A DNA stretch of 64,000 bases from Acinetobacter calcoaceticus (GCF_900520355.1 NZ_LS999521.1:62001-126000); one strand, 5' to 3'. Shown: positions 47,779-57,469, counted from the stretch's first letter. Numbers and translations are program-made. Notes: generated by a model from the letters alone, not told the origin.

Positions 47779-48999
47779 ATGTTAAAAGTTAAACGCCTGA
47801 CAGCTTCGGTTTTATCTGTACTTTGTATTTCACTCAGCCATGCCAATGATTTTAAAGTTTTAAATCAAATTTCAAAACAGCCTACTCAACTTCAAACTGG
47901 CGAATATAAAGGCAATTATTACGTTCCATCTACTTTAAATACCATTACATGGGGCTATTTACCGAATCGGGATGCCAAACCCGTACTTACTGTTCCATCA
48001 GGTAGTGTTGTGACATTTGATACGGTTTCTCATGAAGGTTTGCTTGAAGACCAAGGACGTAATGCTGAAAAGTTCTTTAAATCGAAGGGCGTAAATTCTA
48101 ATGAAATATTGGAAGATGCAAAAACAATTACACAGTCAAATTTAAAGCATGATTTTCATAAAGATGGACCACATATTGTGACTGGCCCTGTTGCAATTGA
48201 AGGTGCACAGCCCGGTGATATTTTGAAGGTTGAAGTACTTAAAGTTGAGCCACGTGTTCCTTATGGTGTTATTTCAAATCGGCATGGTAAGGGTGCTTTA
48301 GTCGGAGAATTTCCTAAAAAAGAAAAGCAAGAAAATGCATCAGCTGAGCATCCTGAACGTTATGGAAATGTATCGATTTTCACACCAATTGAAAAAAATG
48401 CTAAAGGTGAATACGAAGGTGTATTAAAAACAGAATCGGGTAAATCAATACGTTTTCCACTGTATCCTTTTATGGGAATTATGGGCGTAGCAGCAAATAC
48501 TTCTGAACCTGTTCATTCTGTACCACCTGCAATGTATGGCGGAAATATTGATATTAATGAACTAGGTGCAGGTTCAACAGCCTATTATCCTGTTCAGGTC
48601 AAAGGCGCGTTATTTTATACGGGTGATAGTCATTTCGCGCAAGGGGATGGTGAAGTAGCATTAACTGCATTAGAAGCTTCAGCACGTGCGACGCTAAAAT
48701 TTACCTTGCTCAAGGCGGGTAAAGATAAAATACCGGGTAAAGAGTTAACACAACCTTTAGCTGAAAATGCTGAGTTTTGGATTACGCCGGGACTTGATGA
48801 AGATCTGGATGAAGCAATGAAAAAATCTACACGAGAAGCTATTCGTTTCTTAAACCAAGAATACGGCATTGATGAAGCAATAGCGTATGCGTATTTAAGT
48901 GCCGCAACTGATTTTGAAGTTTCACAAGTTGTAGATAAAACAAAAGGTATTCATGCAAAAATCCGAAAAGCTGATTTTAAAGAGTTTGAGAGTAAATAA
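47779..48999 (+). CDS. Exported acetamidase/formamidase family protein
   Basis: The 406-residue precursor has a signal peptide (1-22, cleavage near SHA-ND) and an acetamidase/formamidase (FmdA_AmdA) domain. Motifs seen are GPVAIEGAQPGDILKVEVL, FPLYPFMGIMGVA, MYGGNIDINELGAGSTAYYPVQVKG and TGDSHFAQGDGEVALTALE, the Gly/Asp/His-rich blocks of this fold. The family hydrolyses short amides to ammonia and acid. Export to the periplasm is unlike the cytosolic FmdA, so the natural substrate is open. Confidence 0.82.
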   Translation: MLKVKRLTASVLSVLCISLSHANDFKVLNQISKQPTQLQTGEYKGNYYVPSTLNTITWGYLPNRDAKPVLTVPSGSVVTFDTVSHEGLLEDQGRNAEKFFKSKGVNSNEILEDAKTITQSNLKHDFHKDGPHIVTGPVAIEGAQPGDILKVEVLKVEPRVPYGVISNRHGKGALVGEFPKKEKQENASAEHPERYGNVSIFTPIEKNAKGEYEGVLKTESGKSIRFPLYPFMGIMGVAANTSEPVHSVPPAMYGGNIDINELGAGSTAYYPVQVKGALFYTGDSHFAQGDGEVALTALEASARATLKFTLLKAGKDKIPGKELTQPLAENAEFWITPGLDEDLDEAMKKSTREAIRFLNQEYGIDEAIAYAYLSAATDFEVSQVVDKTKGIHAKIRKADFKEFESK

Positions 49000-49128
49000 T
49001 TAAGTGAACTAAGCTTGGTATTTAAAATATTAAATACCAAGTTAAATTCATTTCAACTATTAATAAGTTTTAAATATTTTATAATTGAGTATAATAAATA
49101 TCGCACATATTTATTAGTATAAAATCTA

Positions 49129-49548
49129 ATGCACTCACTTCCGAACGGTCTACTTTATATTGCTGCATTATTAACATTCTGTGCAGCATTACTTCATTTT
49201 GTTTGTGTGTTCTGGGGGGCAAATGGTTTTCGGTTTTTAGGAGCTGGAAAAAGTATTGTCCAAATGGTCGAAAGAGGGCATTGGTATCCTAATTTTACAG
49301 CTATAGCTGTCGGTTTAATCCTGACTGTATGTTCTATTTATGCCTTCCTTGCAGCAAAGGGAATACAGATATTACCTTTTACCAAACTTATTTTGTCGCT
49401 TGTCGCAGTTATATTTCTGATCCGTGGTTTTGCTTTTCCATTGTTAAAGTCAAAATTTGTCGGAAATAGTGATTTATTTTGGTATGTCAGTTCAGCCTTT
49501 TGTTTAATACTGGGTACTTTATATGCCGCAGGCGTATATTTAATTTGA
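49129..49548 (+). CDS. Four-transmembrane hypothetical protein
   Basis: The 139-residue product has four hydrophobic segments (about 7-28, 54-74, 80-100 and 113-135) with almost no loops. I recognise no functional motif. A bidirectional terminator follows, shared with the convergent solute-binding protein gene. Confidence 0.65.
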   Translation: MHSLPNGLLYIAALLTFCAALLHFVCVFWGANGFRFLGAGKSIVQMVERGHWYPNFTAIAVGLILTVCSIYAFLAAKGIQILPFTKLILSLVAVIFLIRGFAFPLLKSKFVGNSDLFWYVSSAFCLILGTLYAAGVYLI

Positions 49549-49596
49549 AATGAATATATTTTAAGTTAAGTAGAATTAATCATTTTAAAAAATAAA

Positions 49597-49620
49597 AAGG
49601 GAGCTAGGCTCCCTTTTTTA
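49597..49620. terminator. Bidirectional terminator between two convergent genes
   Basis: AAAGGGAGC-tag-GCTCCCTTT lies between A- and T-runs. Confidence 0.85.
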
Positions 49621-49621
49621 A

Positions 49622-50383
49622 CTATTTAGTCCAACCATATTTTTTGAAAATAGTATTGCCTTGCCGAGATGATAAAAACTCTACAAAACGTTTAGCTTCA
49701 GCATCTTTTAGACTATGTTTTGTTAATGCTACACCTGTATCGCGATAGACAACCAGCTCTGGTTCGATAGGTATAATTTGCCCAATGTTAGGGTTACTCA
49801 CTCCCCAAATATTAAAGACTACCCAAGCATCGTAGCTACTATTTTCTTCCCAGTTTTTCTTAGCAATACCTGTATTTGCTGCATACATTGCAATATTTTT
49901 TCGAAAGGATTTGGTTAATTGAATATTTCCCGTTCTACCAGCAATATCCTCCCACATACCGACTTGACCTGCACCATGCGTAACTAAAACTTTAATGTTG
50001 GGTTTAGCTAGGTCTTTAAATCCTTTAATCTTTTTAGGGTTTCCTTTGCGCACTAAAATGGCTGAGGGACGTAAATATAAAGGTTCGACCGAGTCTTTTA
50101 TAATTTGTTCAGAAAAAGCATTTTCGAAATCAGACATCATGGCCTCGGAACCACTATATATAACATCGGCATCTAATTTAGCTTGGTCAGACCATTGAGA
50201 AGTAGGACCAGATGTCACGTTGACTGCTATTCCAGTTTTACTGGTGAATTGCTTAGCTGCTTCTTTCATTGCAGGTGCTGGCCCACCAGGACCATATACT
50301 TGTATGTCTGCAAAACTATAGATTGGTAGAGAACTGAGAGTAAGGTAAAGCAGGTACTGTATAAATTTATATTGTTTTGACAT
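49622..50383 (-). CDS. Orphan periplasmic substrate-binding protein (ModA/AccA-like)
   Basis: The 253-residue precursor has a signal peptide (1-25, cleavage near SFA-DI) and a type-2 periplasmic binding fold. Features seen are VYGPGGPAPAMKEAAKQF, DADVIYSGSEAMMSDF, YLRPSAILVRKGNP and VVFNIWGVSNPN. It resembles the molybdate/sulfate/iron(III)-type cluster of binding proteins. No permease or ATPase gene lies nearby, so ligand and partner are unknown. Confidence 0.8.
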   Translation of the reverse strand: MSKQYKFIQYLLYLTLSSLPIYSFADIQVYGPGGPAPAMKEAAKQFTSKTGIAVNVTSGPTSQWSDQAKLDADVIYSGSEAMMSDFENAFSEQIIKDSVEPLYLRPSAILVRKGNPKKIKGFKDLAKPNIKVLVTHGAGQVGMWEDIAGRTGNIQLTKSFRKNIAMYAANTGIAKKNWEENSSYDAWVVFNIWGVSNPNIGQIIPIEPELVVYRDTGVALTKHSLKDAEAKRFVEFLSSRQGNTIFKKYGWTK

Positions 50384-50625
50384 TTTAATCGCTATAGTAA
50401 TTAAGAAAATATCAGCATATATTTTTTATTATTTAAATGGGTTTAATTTTTGCAAAGATATTTGTAATGTATTTTTTAAAATATATTTTAATTAAATTTT
50501 AAATAGTTATATGTAAATGTAATTTATTTTGAGTTGAATATGAATGTGGTTTATTTTATGGTAGTTTATATTTTATAAATTGATTATTTAAAAATATATA
50601 GTGTAAATAATAGAGGAGTAATCCC

Positions 50626-51822
50626 TTGATTAGAAAAAGTAATTTTCTTTTTAAAATTTTATTTAGCAGTGCTTGTTTGGTGTCTGGATCTGCTATGGCT
50701 GCTCCAATTACAGATTTGAATAAGCAAATTGTGAGCGAAAAACCGGGTTCAATATTGTCTCTAGAACAGCAAGATGTGACGGATTTATTTCCTCATGCAG
50801 ATCAGCGCTTGTTGGTAAATTATCGTAGTCGAGGTATTCAGGGCGAACCTATTGTTGCATCGGCTTTTATTTTATTACCGAAAGGAACACCACCAAAAAA
50901 AGGCTGGCCGATACTTGCTTGGGCACATGGCACGACTGGAGTTGCTGATACCTGCGCGCCTTCTGGTGATTATGTTGATGGGCCAGTTCATTCATATCAA
51001 GAAGTTGCTTCCAAAGCTTTAGATGGTTGGCTTGCACGTGGCTACGCAGTTGTTGCACCTGATTATCAAGGTTTAGGTACATTAGGCGCGCATCCCTATA
51101 TGAATGCAAAGAGCCAACTGCATACGATGGTTGATGCAGTGCGTGCATTACATTTGCTTAAGCCCAAAAGTTTTAATAAACAGTGGTTAGTAATGGGACA
51201 CAGTCAAGGCGGGGCTGCGGCAATTGCAGTATCTGCCTATGGTCAAAAAGATGCGCCCGAACTCGATTTGAAAGGCGCGATAGCCCTTGCACCAGGTGGC
51301 TATCAATATGAAGGTATTGCAGAATATGTGCAGAGTCATCCAAACCCAGAACCTAGCGTGGCTGCTTTCTTCCCGATTGTGCTATTAGGAGCACAAGCAG
51401 CAGAGCCAAGTATTGTTCCTGAAAATTTAGTCAGTCCAGAAATGAACGCGGTGCTCACTCAAGCGCGCAGCCGCTGTTTATCTGAACTTCAATCTGATTT
51501 AAAGAAATCTCCTTCTAGCATATTTCGACCTAACGCTGATTTAAAACCTCTCTTGGCTTATCTAAAACAACAGTCCATTGAAAATATGGTGCCTACCGTA
51601 CCATTAATGATTGTTCAGGGTTCTAAAGATCATTTAGTTGATCCTAGAGGGACATCTGCCTATTACCAGCAGTTATGTAAATTAAAAAAACCAGCCATCT
51701 ATCAAACGATTGATGGCGGAGATCATCGTGATGCATTGCGTCAGAGTAATACTTTTGCCACTAACTTTTTAAATGTAATAGAGAAAAATCAAAGTAATTC
51801 GTATTGCTCGACTTCTAGGTAA
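50626..51822 (+). CDS. Secreted alpha/beta hydrolase (lipase/esterase-like)
   Basis: A TTG start at 50626 is supported by GAGGAG seven bases upstream. The 398-residue precursor has a signal peptide (1-26, AMA-AP) and an alpha/beta hydrolase domain. It shows oxyanion WAHGTTGVAD, nucleophile Ser193 in GHSQGG, acid in GSKDHLVDP and His in DGGDHRDAL. It resembles secretory lipase/prolyl-peptidase-type enzymes. It was probably exported to the periplasm or medium; substrate unknown. A terminator shared with phoR follows. Confidence 0.85.
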   Translation: MIRKSNFLFKILFSSACLVSGSAMAAPITDLNKQIVSEKPGSILSLEQQDVTDLFPHADQRLLVNYRSRGIQGEPIVASAFILLPKGTPPKKGWPILAWAHGTTGVADTCAPSGDYVDGPVHSYQEVASKALDGWLARGYAVVAPDYQGLGTLGAHPYMNAKSQLHTMVDAVRALHLLKPKSFNKQWLVMGHSQGGAAAIAVSAYGQKDAPELDLKGAIALAPGGYQYEGIAEYVQSHPNPEPSVAAFFPIVLLGAQAAEPSIVPENLVSPEMNAVLTQARSRCLSELQSDLKKSPSSIFRPNADLKPLLAYLKQQSIENMVPTVPLMIVQGSKDHLVDPRGTSAYYQQLCKLKKPAIYQTIDGGDHRDALRQSNTFATNFLNVIEKNQSNSYCSTSR

Positions 51823-51839
51823 ATGGTTTTAAATGCTAC

Positions 51840-51872
51840 AAAAAAGCCGACTTTTCATGAGTCGGCTTTTAT
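51840..51872. terminator. Bidirectional terminator between the hydrolase gene and phoR
   Basis: AAAAGCCGACT-tttcatg-AGTCGGCTTTT is flanked by A and T. Confidence 0.88.
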
Positions 51873-51888
51873 ATTTGAAGGGGGGATT

Positions 51889-53247
51889 TTAGGTCATGTT
51901 ATAGAGTCTTTCTTTAGGGAAAACTGCTGTAAAAGTGGAACCTTCATTTTCTTTAGATTGCACATCTAAATAAGCGCCATGCTGCATCAATACGTGTTTT
52001 ACAATCGCTAAACCTAAACCTGTACCACCTGTTTGGCGACTACGGTCACTGTCTACGCGATAGAAGCGTTCAGTCAGGCGTGGTAAATGTTTTGGATTAA
52101 TTCCAATGCCTGTGTCTTGTACACTAAAGTAAGCATGTTCACCGTCGTCATGCCAGCCAATCGTAATGGTTCCGCCTTTTGGGGTGTATTTGATGGCGTT
52201 AGTAATTAAGTTACTAAACGCACTGGCGATTTCCATGTCAGAACCAATCAGGTCACAATGGCTATCAATATGTAAATTCAGCGTATGGCCATAATCGGCA
52301 TTGTAGGCCTGAGCATCATCAAAGAGTTGATTCATTAAACTCGGCATTTCAATAATCTGATTTTTTGCAATTTTCTTATTATTTTCTAAATTCGATAACA
52401 GCAGTAAATCATTCACTAAAGCATTCATGCGCTTGGTTTGTGACTGCATCTGGTCAAATGCACGTTTCCAGCGTGGACTAATATCTTCCTGATCGGTAAA
52501 AGTCTCGATATAACCGCTGAGTACGGTTAATGGCGTACGAAGTTCATGCGAAATATTATCTACAAAGTCTTTACGCATCTGTTCAAGGTTGTGCATACGC
52601 GTAACGTCATAAGCCACCAGTAAACGACTTTCTCCACCAAATCGTGTGAGCTTAACCTGTACATATCGGTCATCATCAAAGTTGGAATGGAGTTTGATAC
52701 CGTCGGGGGCCTGGTCAATATTGTTAAAATATTCAATAAAACTAGGCTGGCGTAAAATCGTTAATAAATTTCGGCCACGATCAAGAGGACTAATGCCTAA
52801 TAAGCGTTCAGCAGCAGGGTTCCACCATTCAATTTGATGTTGGTCATCAATCAGAACAACCGCTTCAGCAAGTGCAACTAACGAGGATTGAGCTCGGTCA
52901 ATTAAACCGACCATTTCGGCCTGAACAATTCGTTCCTGACGCTGAGCACGGTAAACATTAAACAATAATGCCCCCCAAATCCCATTAAGATTTGGAGGTA
53001 CGTCATAAGGCTTATTTGCAATCCAGTCATTGACCAGATATAAAGAACGCAACTGGAGTGTAAAAAAACCCACAAAAGCGATAAAAATACAGCTCCAGAA
53101 ATACCCAAGGCCTAAACCGACTAAACCGGCAATAATTAGAAAAAATAATAAAAGCCGTAAATCTTGTTTGGCAAACGTCCATAAACTACTGTAACGGGAA
53201 AGCTTTTGTTCACGTACCTGTTCAGGGACGGGGTAGGGTTCATACAT
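51889..53247 (-). CDS. phoR: Phosphate regulon sensor histidine kinase PhoR
   Basis: PhoR senses phosphate state via the Pst/PhoU complex and phosphorylates PhoB. The 452-residue product has two membrane segments near the N-terminus (about 32-70), a PAS domain (about 120-215) and a HisKA domain with His234 in NISHELRTPL. The HATPase domain follows, with N-box NLITNAIKYTP, VQDTGIGI and GGTGLGLAIVKHV. The start lies nine bases after the phoB stop. Confidence 0.95.
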   Translation of the reverse strand: MYEPYPVPEQVREQKLSRYSSLWTFAKQDLRLLLFFLIIAGLVGLGLGYFWSCIFIAFVGFFTLQLRSLYLVNDWIANKPYDVPPNLNGIWGALLFNVYRAQRQERIVQAEMVGLIDRAQSSLVALAEAVVLIDDQHQIEWWNPAAERLLGISPLDRGRNLLTILRQPSFIEYFNNIDQAPDGIKLHSNFDDDRYVQVKLTRFGGESRLLVAYDVTRMHNLEQMRKDFVDNISHELRTPLTVLSGYIETFTDQEDISPRWKRAFDQMQSQTKRMNALVNDLLLLSNLENNKKIAKNQIIEMPSLMNQLFDDAQAYNADYGHTLNLHIDSHCDLIGSDMEIASAFSNLITNAIKYTPKGGTITIGWHDDGEHAYFSVQDTGIGINPKHLPRLTERFYRVDSDRSRQTGGTGLGLAIVKHVLMQHGAYLDVQSKENEGSTFTAVFPKERLYNMT

Positions 53248-53256
53248 AAATCTTGG

Positions 53257-53967
53257 TTAACCTGCGGCTAAATCTGCACGTGTTGAGAAGCGGTAGCCAG
53301 TTCCGCGCACTGTCTGAACAAATCGGTCAACACCAAAAGGTTCTAAAACTTTACGCAAACGACGGATGTGCACATCGATAGTTCGATCTTCGATATATAC
53401 ATTACCGCCCCATACCTGATCGAGCAACTGGGCACGTGTATATGCTCGCTCTGGATGGGTCATAAAAAACGCAAGTAAGCGATATTCAGTTGGACCCATT
53501 TCTAAAATACTGTTGCCGAAGCTTACGCGTTGGCTTACAGGATCAAGAATTAAACCATTGGCGTCAATCATTTTTTCGCCACTTAATGCATTTGCACGAC
53601 GTAAGACTGCTTTAATACGTGAAACCAGTTCACGTGTTGAGAAAGGCTTCGTCATGTAATCATCTGCGCCAGCGTCAAGACCTTGTACTTTATGGTCTTC
53701 TTCTCCGCGAGCGGTGAGCATAATTACTGGAATTTCTGCTAAGTTCTCATCTCGTTTTAAGCGGCGACATAAATCGACACCACTTACGCCTCCAGGTAAC
53801 ATCCAATCGAGCAAGATAAGCGCCGGACGTTGGTCGACGATAATTTGATGAGCTTGTTTGGCATCTTCCGCCTGTAAACACTGAAAGCCTGCCATGTCCA
53901 AAGATGTATGGATCATTTCGCGAATAGGAAGCTCATCATCGACAATTAAAATATAGTCATCTTTCAC
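53257..53967 (-). CDS. phoB: Phosphate regulon response regulator PhoB
   Basis: The OmpR-type regulator (236 residues) has its receiver phospho-acceptor Asp54 in [11 protein letters not shown] winged-helix DNA-binding domain (about 135-232) carries [26 protein letters not shown]. It activates Pho-box promoters under phosphate starvation. It is first gene of phoBR, with a Pho-box-like array 117 bp upstream (54084-54127) supporting autoregulation. Confidence 0.96.
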   Translation of the reverse strand: MKDDYILIVDDELPIREMIHTSLDMAGFQCLQAEDAKQAHQIIVDQRPALILLDWMLPGGVSGVDLCRRLKRDENLAEIPVIMLTARGEEDHKVQGLDAGADDYMTKPFSTRELVSRIKAVLRRANALSGEKMIDANGLILDPVSQRVSFGNSILEMGPTEYRLLAFFMTHPERAYTRAQLLDQVWGGNVYIEDRTIDVHIRRLRKVLEPFGVDRFVQTVRGTGYRFSTRADLAAG

Positions 53968-54083
53968 AGCGCAATATCCTATAGATTTAACGGTGAACCG
54001 TTTTGTAGTTATGACAGGCTTATTACAAAGATTAATTATGACAATTTCATTGCAGAAAAGTCTATAAAATTAAAATTAGCAAT

Positions 54084-54127
54084 AATTTGTGACAAAAGTA
54101 AGGCAAAGATGTGACCATATGATGACA
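54084..54127 (-). promoter_or_regulatory. Pho-box array upstream of phoB
   Basis: Read on the minus strand, four consecutive 11-base units begin TGTCATC, GGTCACA, TGCCTTA and TGTCACA (54127 down to 54084). An 11-bp period of TGTCA-like heptamers is the known form of the PhoB site. The third unit is weak, the other three strong. Confidence 0.7.
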
Positions 54128-54221
54128 TGAAAGATTAAATATTATTAAAAACATTCAATAAGTTAATGCCTTAAAAGCTTAAATAGTTTTGCACATTTTA
54201 GAGTGTCAAAAAACTTTCATA

Positions 54222-54893
54222 TTATTTTGAAACCTTGGCCAATAAAGATAAGAATACAATGCGGCATGCGGTTAAAACCTGTTCAAGAGACTGCTCAAAC
54301 CCTCCCATGACCCATCGAATTGCAATTTGAGTGACATATCCATTTAAGCCAGTGGCGATTAAAGAGAGCTCATTTTCGTTGTGTTGGATTTGTGGCATGG
54401 TGAGCATGACAAAAGCCTGAATCATGCGATCAAACTGTGCAAGTGTTTCTTGAATGGTTGCCTGATTATGTAATTCTTGTACCAAAACTGCGTCAACATA
54501 GACAATGCGGGCTAACCGTGGGTCATTTTTTAATGTAGTCAGCAGTGCTCGTAAACCAGCATCTACCATTTTTTCTGGATCTGGTGTCGCTTTAATTACG
54601 GCTTGCATTAAGTTTTGCTGCAATTCTTCAATCATTTTTAAAAAAATCGTTTGGAATAAATCCTCACTTTTTTTAAATGATTCATAAAAATAACGTTCAG
54701 TCAGTTTTGCCTCTTGGCAGACATCTTTGACAGTAACTGAAAAAAAACCAAGTGTTCCATAGGTGGCAATACCGGCTTCAATCAATTTTTCTCGGCGTGC
54801 CTCTTTACGTTCTGAAAGAGATAACCCTTTGAACTGACGTTCTTTACTCACACTTTTGGTTTTCTTTTTACTGGTTGAGTCGTTTGTCGCCAT
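54222..54893 (-). CDS. TetR family transcriptional regulator
   Basis: The ATG at 54893 gives 223 residues; the longer frame has no better ribosome site. After a lysine/serine-rich tail (1-30), the helix-turn-helix is at about 35-80: EKLIEAGIATYGTLGFFSVTVKDVCQEAKLTERYFYESFKKSEDLF. A ligand domain follows. It diverges from an SDR gene; a perfect inverted repeat between them (55012-55031) is the likely operator. Confidence 0.88.
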   Translation of the reverse strand: MATNDSTSKKKTKSVSKERQFKGLSLSERKEARREKLIEAGIATYGTLGFFSVTVKDVCQEAKLTERYFYESFKKSEDLFQTIFLKMIEELQQNLMQAVIKATPDPEKMVDAGLRALLTTLKNDPRLARIVYVDAVLVQELHNQATIQETLAQFDRMIQAFVMLTMPQIQHNENELSLIATGLNGYVTQIAIRWVMGGFEQSLEQVLTACRIVFLSLLAKVSK

Positions 54894-55011
54894 AAATAAA
54901 ACGTATCCTAAAGAAGGGCTTCCTAATTTATCAGTTTTTACCAAATATGCTCACTATGATAAAGCTCTCAGCAGAATTGTGCCATTCTATCTGAAATTAC
55001 AGTGTACTATA

Positions 55012-55031
55012 TTGACAATGGATATTGTCAA
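55012..55031. promoter_or_regulatory. Inverted-repeat operator between the TetR and SDR genes
   Basis: TTGACAAT-GGAT-ATTGTCAA is a perfect 8+4+8 dyad. Its left arm contains a TTGACA -35 hexamer, so binding would block the promoter. It lies 118 bp from the TetR start and 74 bp from the SDR start. Confidence 0.75.
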
Positions 55032-55105
55032 AATTATATTGAAGATGTCTGAATTGCACATGCAATGAACCGGTTGTGCAAATATCGAAAAACAAAGGAT
55101 GGACA

Positions 55106-55939
55106 ATGAAAAATTTTAAAAACAAAGTCGCTGCAATTACGGGCGCAGGTTCTGGCATTGGGCAACAACTCGCAATTCTTTTGGCACAACAGGGCTGCCA
55201 TCTTTCGTTGAGTGATATTAATGAACAAGGGCTACAAAAAACTGTCGAGCTTTTAAAGCCGTACAACGATATTACCGTTAGCATAAAAAAGCTTGATGTT
55301 TCTGATCGTGAATCAGTAAAGCAGTGGGCTCAAGAAACTGTGCAAGATCATGGTTGTGTTAACCTGATTTTTAACAATGCTGGGGTGGCTTTAGGCTCAA
55401 CTGTTGAAGGTGCAACTTACGAAGATTTAGAGTGGATCGTTGGAATTAACTTCTGGGGCGTGGTTTACGGAACTAAAGAATTCTTGCCGTTTATTAAGCA
55501 AACTCAAGATGGCCATATTATTAATATCTCAAGCTTGTTTGGTTTAACTGCTCAACCGACACAATCTGGCTATAACGCAACTAAATTTGCGGTGCGTGGT
55601 TTTACCGAATCACTCCGCCAAGAGTTAGATATTGAAAAAAGTGGTGTAAGTTCTTTGTGTGTGCACCCAGGGGGAATTCGGACCAACATTGCTAAGGCTG
55701 CAAAAATGAGTGATAGCCTGAGTACTTTAGGTATGGACCCTGCTAAATCGATTCAAAATTTTGACAAGTTACTGCGTACTCCACCCGAAGAGGCAGCACG
55801 TCAGATTTTAGAAGCGGTATTGAAAAATAAACGCCGTTTACTCATCGGTAGTGATGCAAAACTTCTTGATGTATTCCAGCGCTTATTCCCAACTGGATAT
55901 CAACGCGCTTCTACCATTGTGACCAAATGGATGAAGTAA
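55106..55939 (+). CDS. Short-chain dehydrogenase/reductase
   Basis: The ATG at 55106 follows AAGGATGGA. The 277-residue classical SDR has the nucleotide motif TGAGSGIG (12-19), NNAG near 90, catalytic Ser142-143 in NISSLFG, and Tyr156-x3-Lys160 in SGYNATKFA. The Asp after beta-2 (SLSDINE) suggests an NAD(H) preference. The substrate is unknown; the divergent TetR is likely its repressor. Confidence 0.9.
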   Translation: MKNFKNKVAAITGAGSGIGQQLAILLAQQGCHLSLSDINEQGLQKTVELLKPYNDITVSIKKLDVSDRESVKQWAQETVQDHGCVNLIFNNAGVALGSTVEGATYEDLEWIVGINFWGVVYGTKEFLPFIKQTQDGHIINISSLFGLTAQPTQSGYNATKFAVRGFTESLRQELDIEKSGVSSLCVHPGGIRTNIAKAAKMSDSLSTLGMDPAKSIQNFDKLLRTPPEEAARQILEAVLKNKRRLLIGSDAKLLDVFQRLFPTGYQRASTIVTKWMK

Positions 55940-55947
55940 TTTTAAAT

Positions 55948-55979
55948 TAAAAAAAGCCATCAATTGATGGCTTTTTTTA
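55948..55979. terminator. Bidirectional terminator between the SDR and MATE genes
   Basis: AAAAAGCCATCAATTGATGGCTTTTTTT is a near-perfect palindrome between convergent stops. Confidence 0.88.
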
Positions 55980-55995
55980 TAAGAATTGATTGGTT

Positions 55996-57363
55996 CTAAA
56001 TAAGAACTTTAATCTTCTTTTTCTTCCAGATAAATTGGTAGTACAGTCCTTGAATAATACATAAACTGACAAATGCCAAGGCGTAGGCAAACCAGATACC
56101 TTTAAGTCCCCACATTGAGCTAAACCAATAAGCACATGGAATTTCAATAAATAAAATAGCAGAAATATTAATGAGCATCGGGACAGTCACAGTGCCACTT
56201 GCACGCATGATTGATGCAAAAATGGCACCTGCACCAAAAAATAAAATTGCCCAAAGCACAATAAATAAAAGTTGTTGGCCTAATACCACGACAGTTGGGT
56301 CGGTAATGAACAGAGCCATGAGGTATTTTGAAAATAGATAGCCCAGTACGATTAAAGCACCCGTAAATAAAAAGTTCATGCCTAAGGCAGTACGGGTCAC
56401 ACGAGATAACAAATCAGGTTTACCCGCGCCAATTGCCTGTGCTGCAAAAATTGAAGCTGCAATTGAAATAGAGATAGCAGGGAACTGAATGTAATTGAGT
56501 ACCTGATTTACTGCGCCATAGGCTGCTGTAGCATGAGATCCATAGTGGTTGACCAAACCAACAATAACTAAGCCTGCCATAGAGGTGGTAATCATTTGAA
56601 TGCCGGTTGGAACACCTAAGCGTAAAATGATTTTACTCAGTTCTGAATTATGACGGATATGTTGCAGAAGCTGACGATTCGGTCTAAGCGGATGCTTTTT
56701 CTTGTTCAGATAAATCGCAAGAAAAATTAATATTGCGATATAACTAATAATTGATGCTATGGCAGGTGCAATAATCCCTAGAGCAGGGAAGCCAAAATAA
56801 CCTTTAAGTAGGATTGGTGTAATAATTACGCCGATGATACTGGTTAAGGCAAGAGCCAGCAAAGGCGTGGTACTGTCACCTACACCACGTAAAATTGAAG
56901 TGTAAATAATATAAACAAACAGAAGCGGGCTGCCCGCTAGCATCCATTGAACATAAGGCAAAGCGAGGTGCATGACCTTTGGATCTGTGCCTAATAACTC
57001 TAAAATATCATGGGCAAAAAACACACCGATAATCGCGGTAATTACCCCACCAATCAGTGTCATAAACAGGGTAGAACCGACCACACTTTGGACTTTCTCT
57101 ATATTTTGCGCGCCCCATGCTTGCCCTACTAAAACAGTCGTACCCGTTGAAATCCCGATAATAAAAGCGAGGAGCAAGAATAAAATAGGGAAATATACAG
57201 AAACTGCTGCAATTGCATCTACTCCCATCATTTGGCCAACGAAGATGGTGTTAATGGTTCCCGACAAGTTCTGCAAAATATTGGTTGCGATCAGCGGCAA
57301 CAAGAAAACAAAAAATGTTTTCCATAGATTTTGCTGATGAATTAATGACTGTCTTGGTGGCAT
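55996..57363 (-). CDS. MATE family multidrug efflux transporter
   Basis: The ATG at 57363 is chosen for GGAG seven bases upstream, giving 455 residues, the standard MATE length. The product has twelve hydrophobic segments in two six-helix halves, with LLPLIATNILQNLSGTINTIFVGQMMG at the start and IGISTGTTVLVGQAWGAQN in the first half. Such pumps export cationic drugs with Na+ or H+. Not obviously the AbeM pump; drug range is unknown. Confidence 0.88.
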   Translation of the reverse strand: MPPRQSLIHQQNLWKTFFVFLLPLIATNILQNLSGTINTIFVGQMMGVDAIAAVSVYFPILFLLLAFIIGISTGTTVLVGQAWGAQNIEKVQSVVGSTLFMTLIGGVITAIIGVFFAHDILELLGTDPKVMHLALPYVQWMLAGSPLLFVYIIYTSILRGVGDSTTPLLALALTSIIGVIITPILLKGYFGFPALGIIAPAIASIISYIAILIFLAIYLNKKKHPLRPNRQLLQHIRHNSELSKIILRLGVPTGIQMITTSMAGLVIVGLVNHYGSHATAAYGAVNQVLNYIQFPAISISIAASIFAAQAIGAGKPDLLSRVTRTALGMNFLFTGALIVLGYLFSKYLMALFITDPTVVVLGQQLLFIVLWAILFFGAGAIFASIMRASGTVTVPMLINISAILFIEIPCAYWFSSMWGLKGIWFAYALAFVSLCIIQGLYYQFIWKKKKIKVLI

Positions 57364-57469
57364 GTGTTCTCCATCGCCCATCTCTTTGATGAGCGGGGCA
57401 GATATCCAACTTAGCATAGTTGGAGCAAATGGCTTGTAGTGTTTTTACTATGCTAAGTGACTAAATTTA

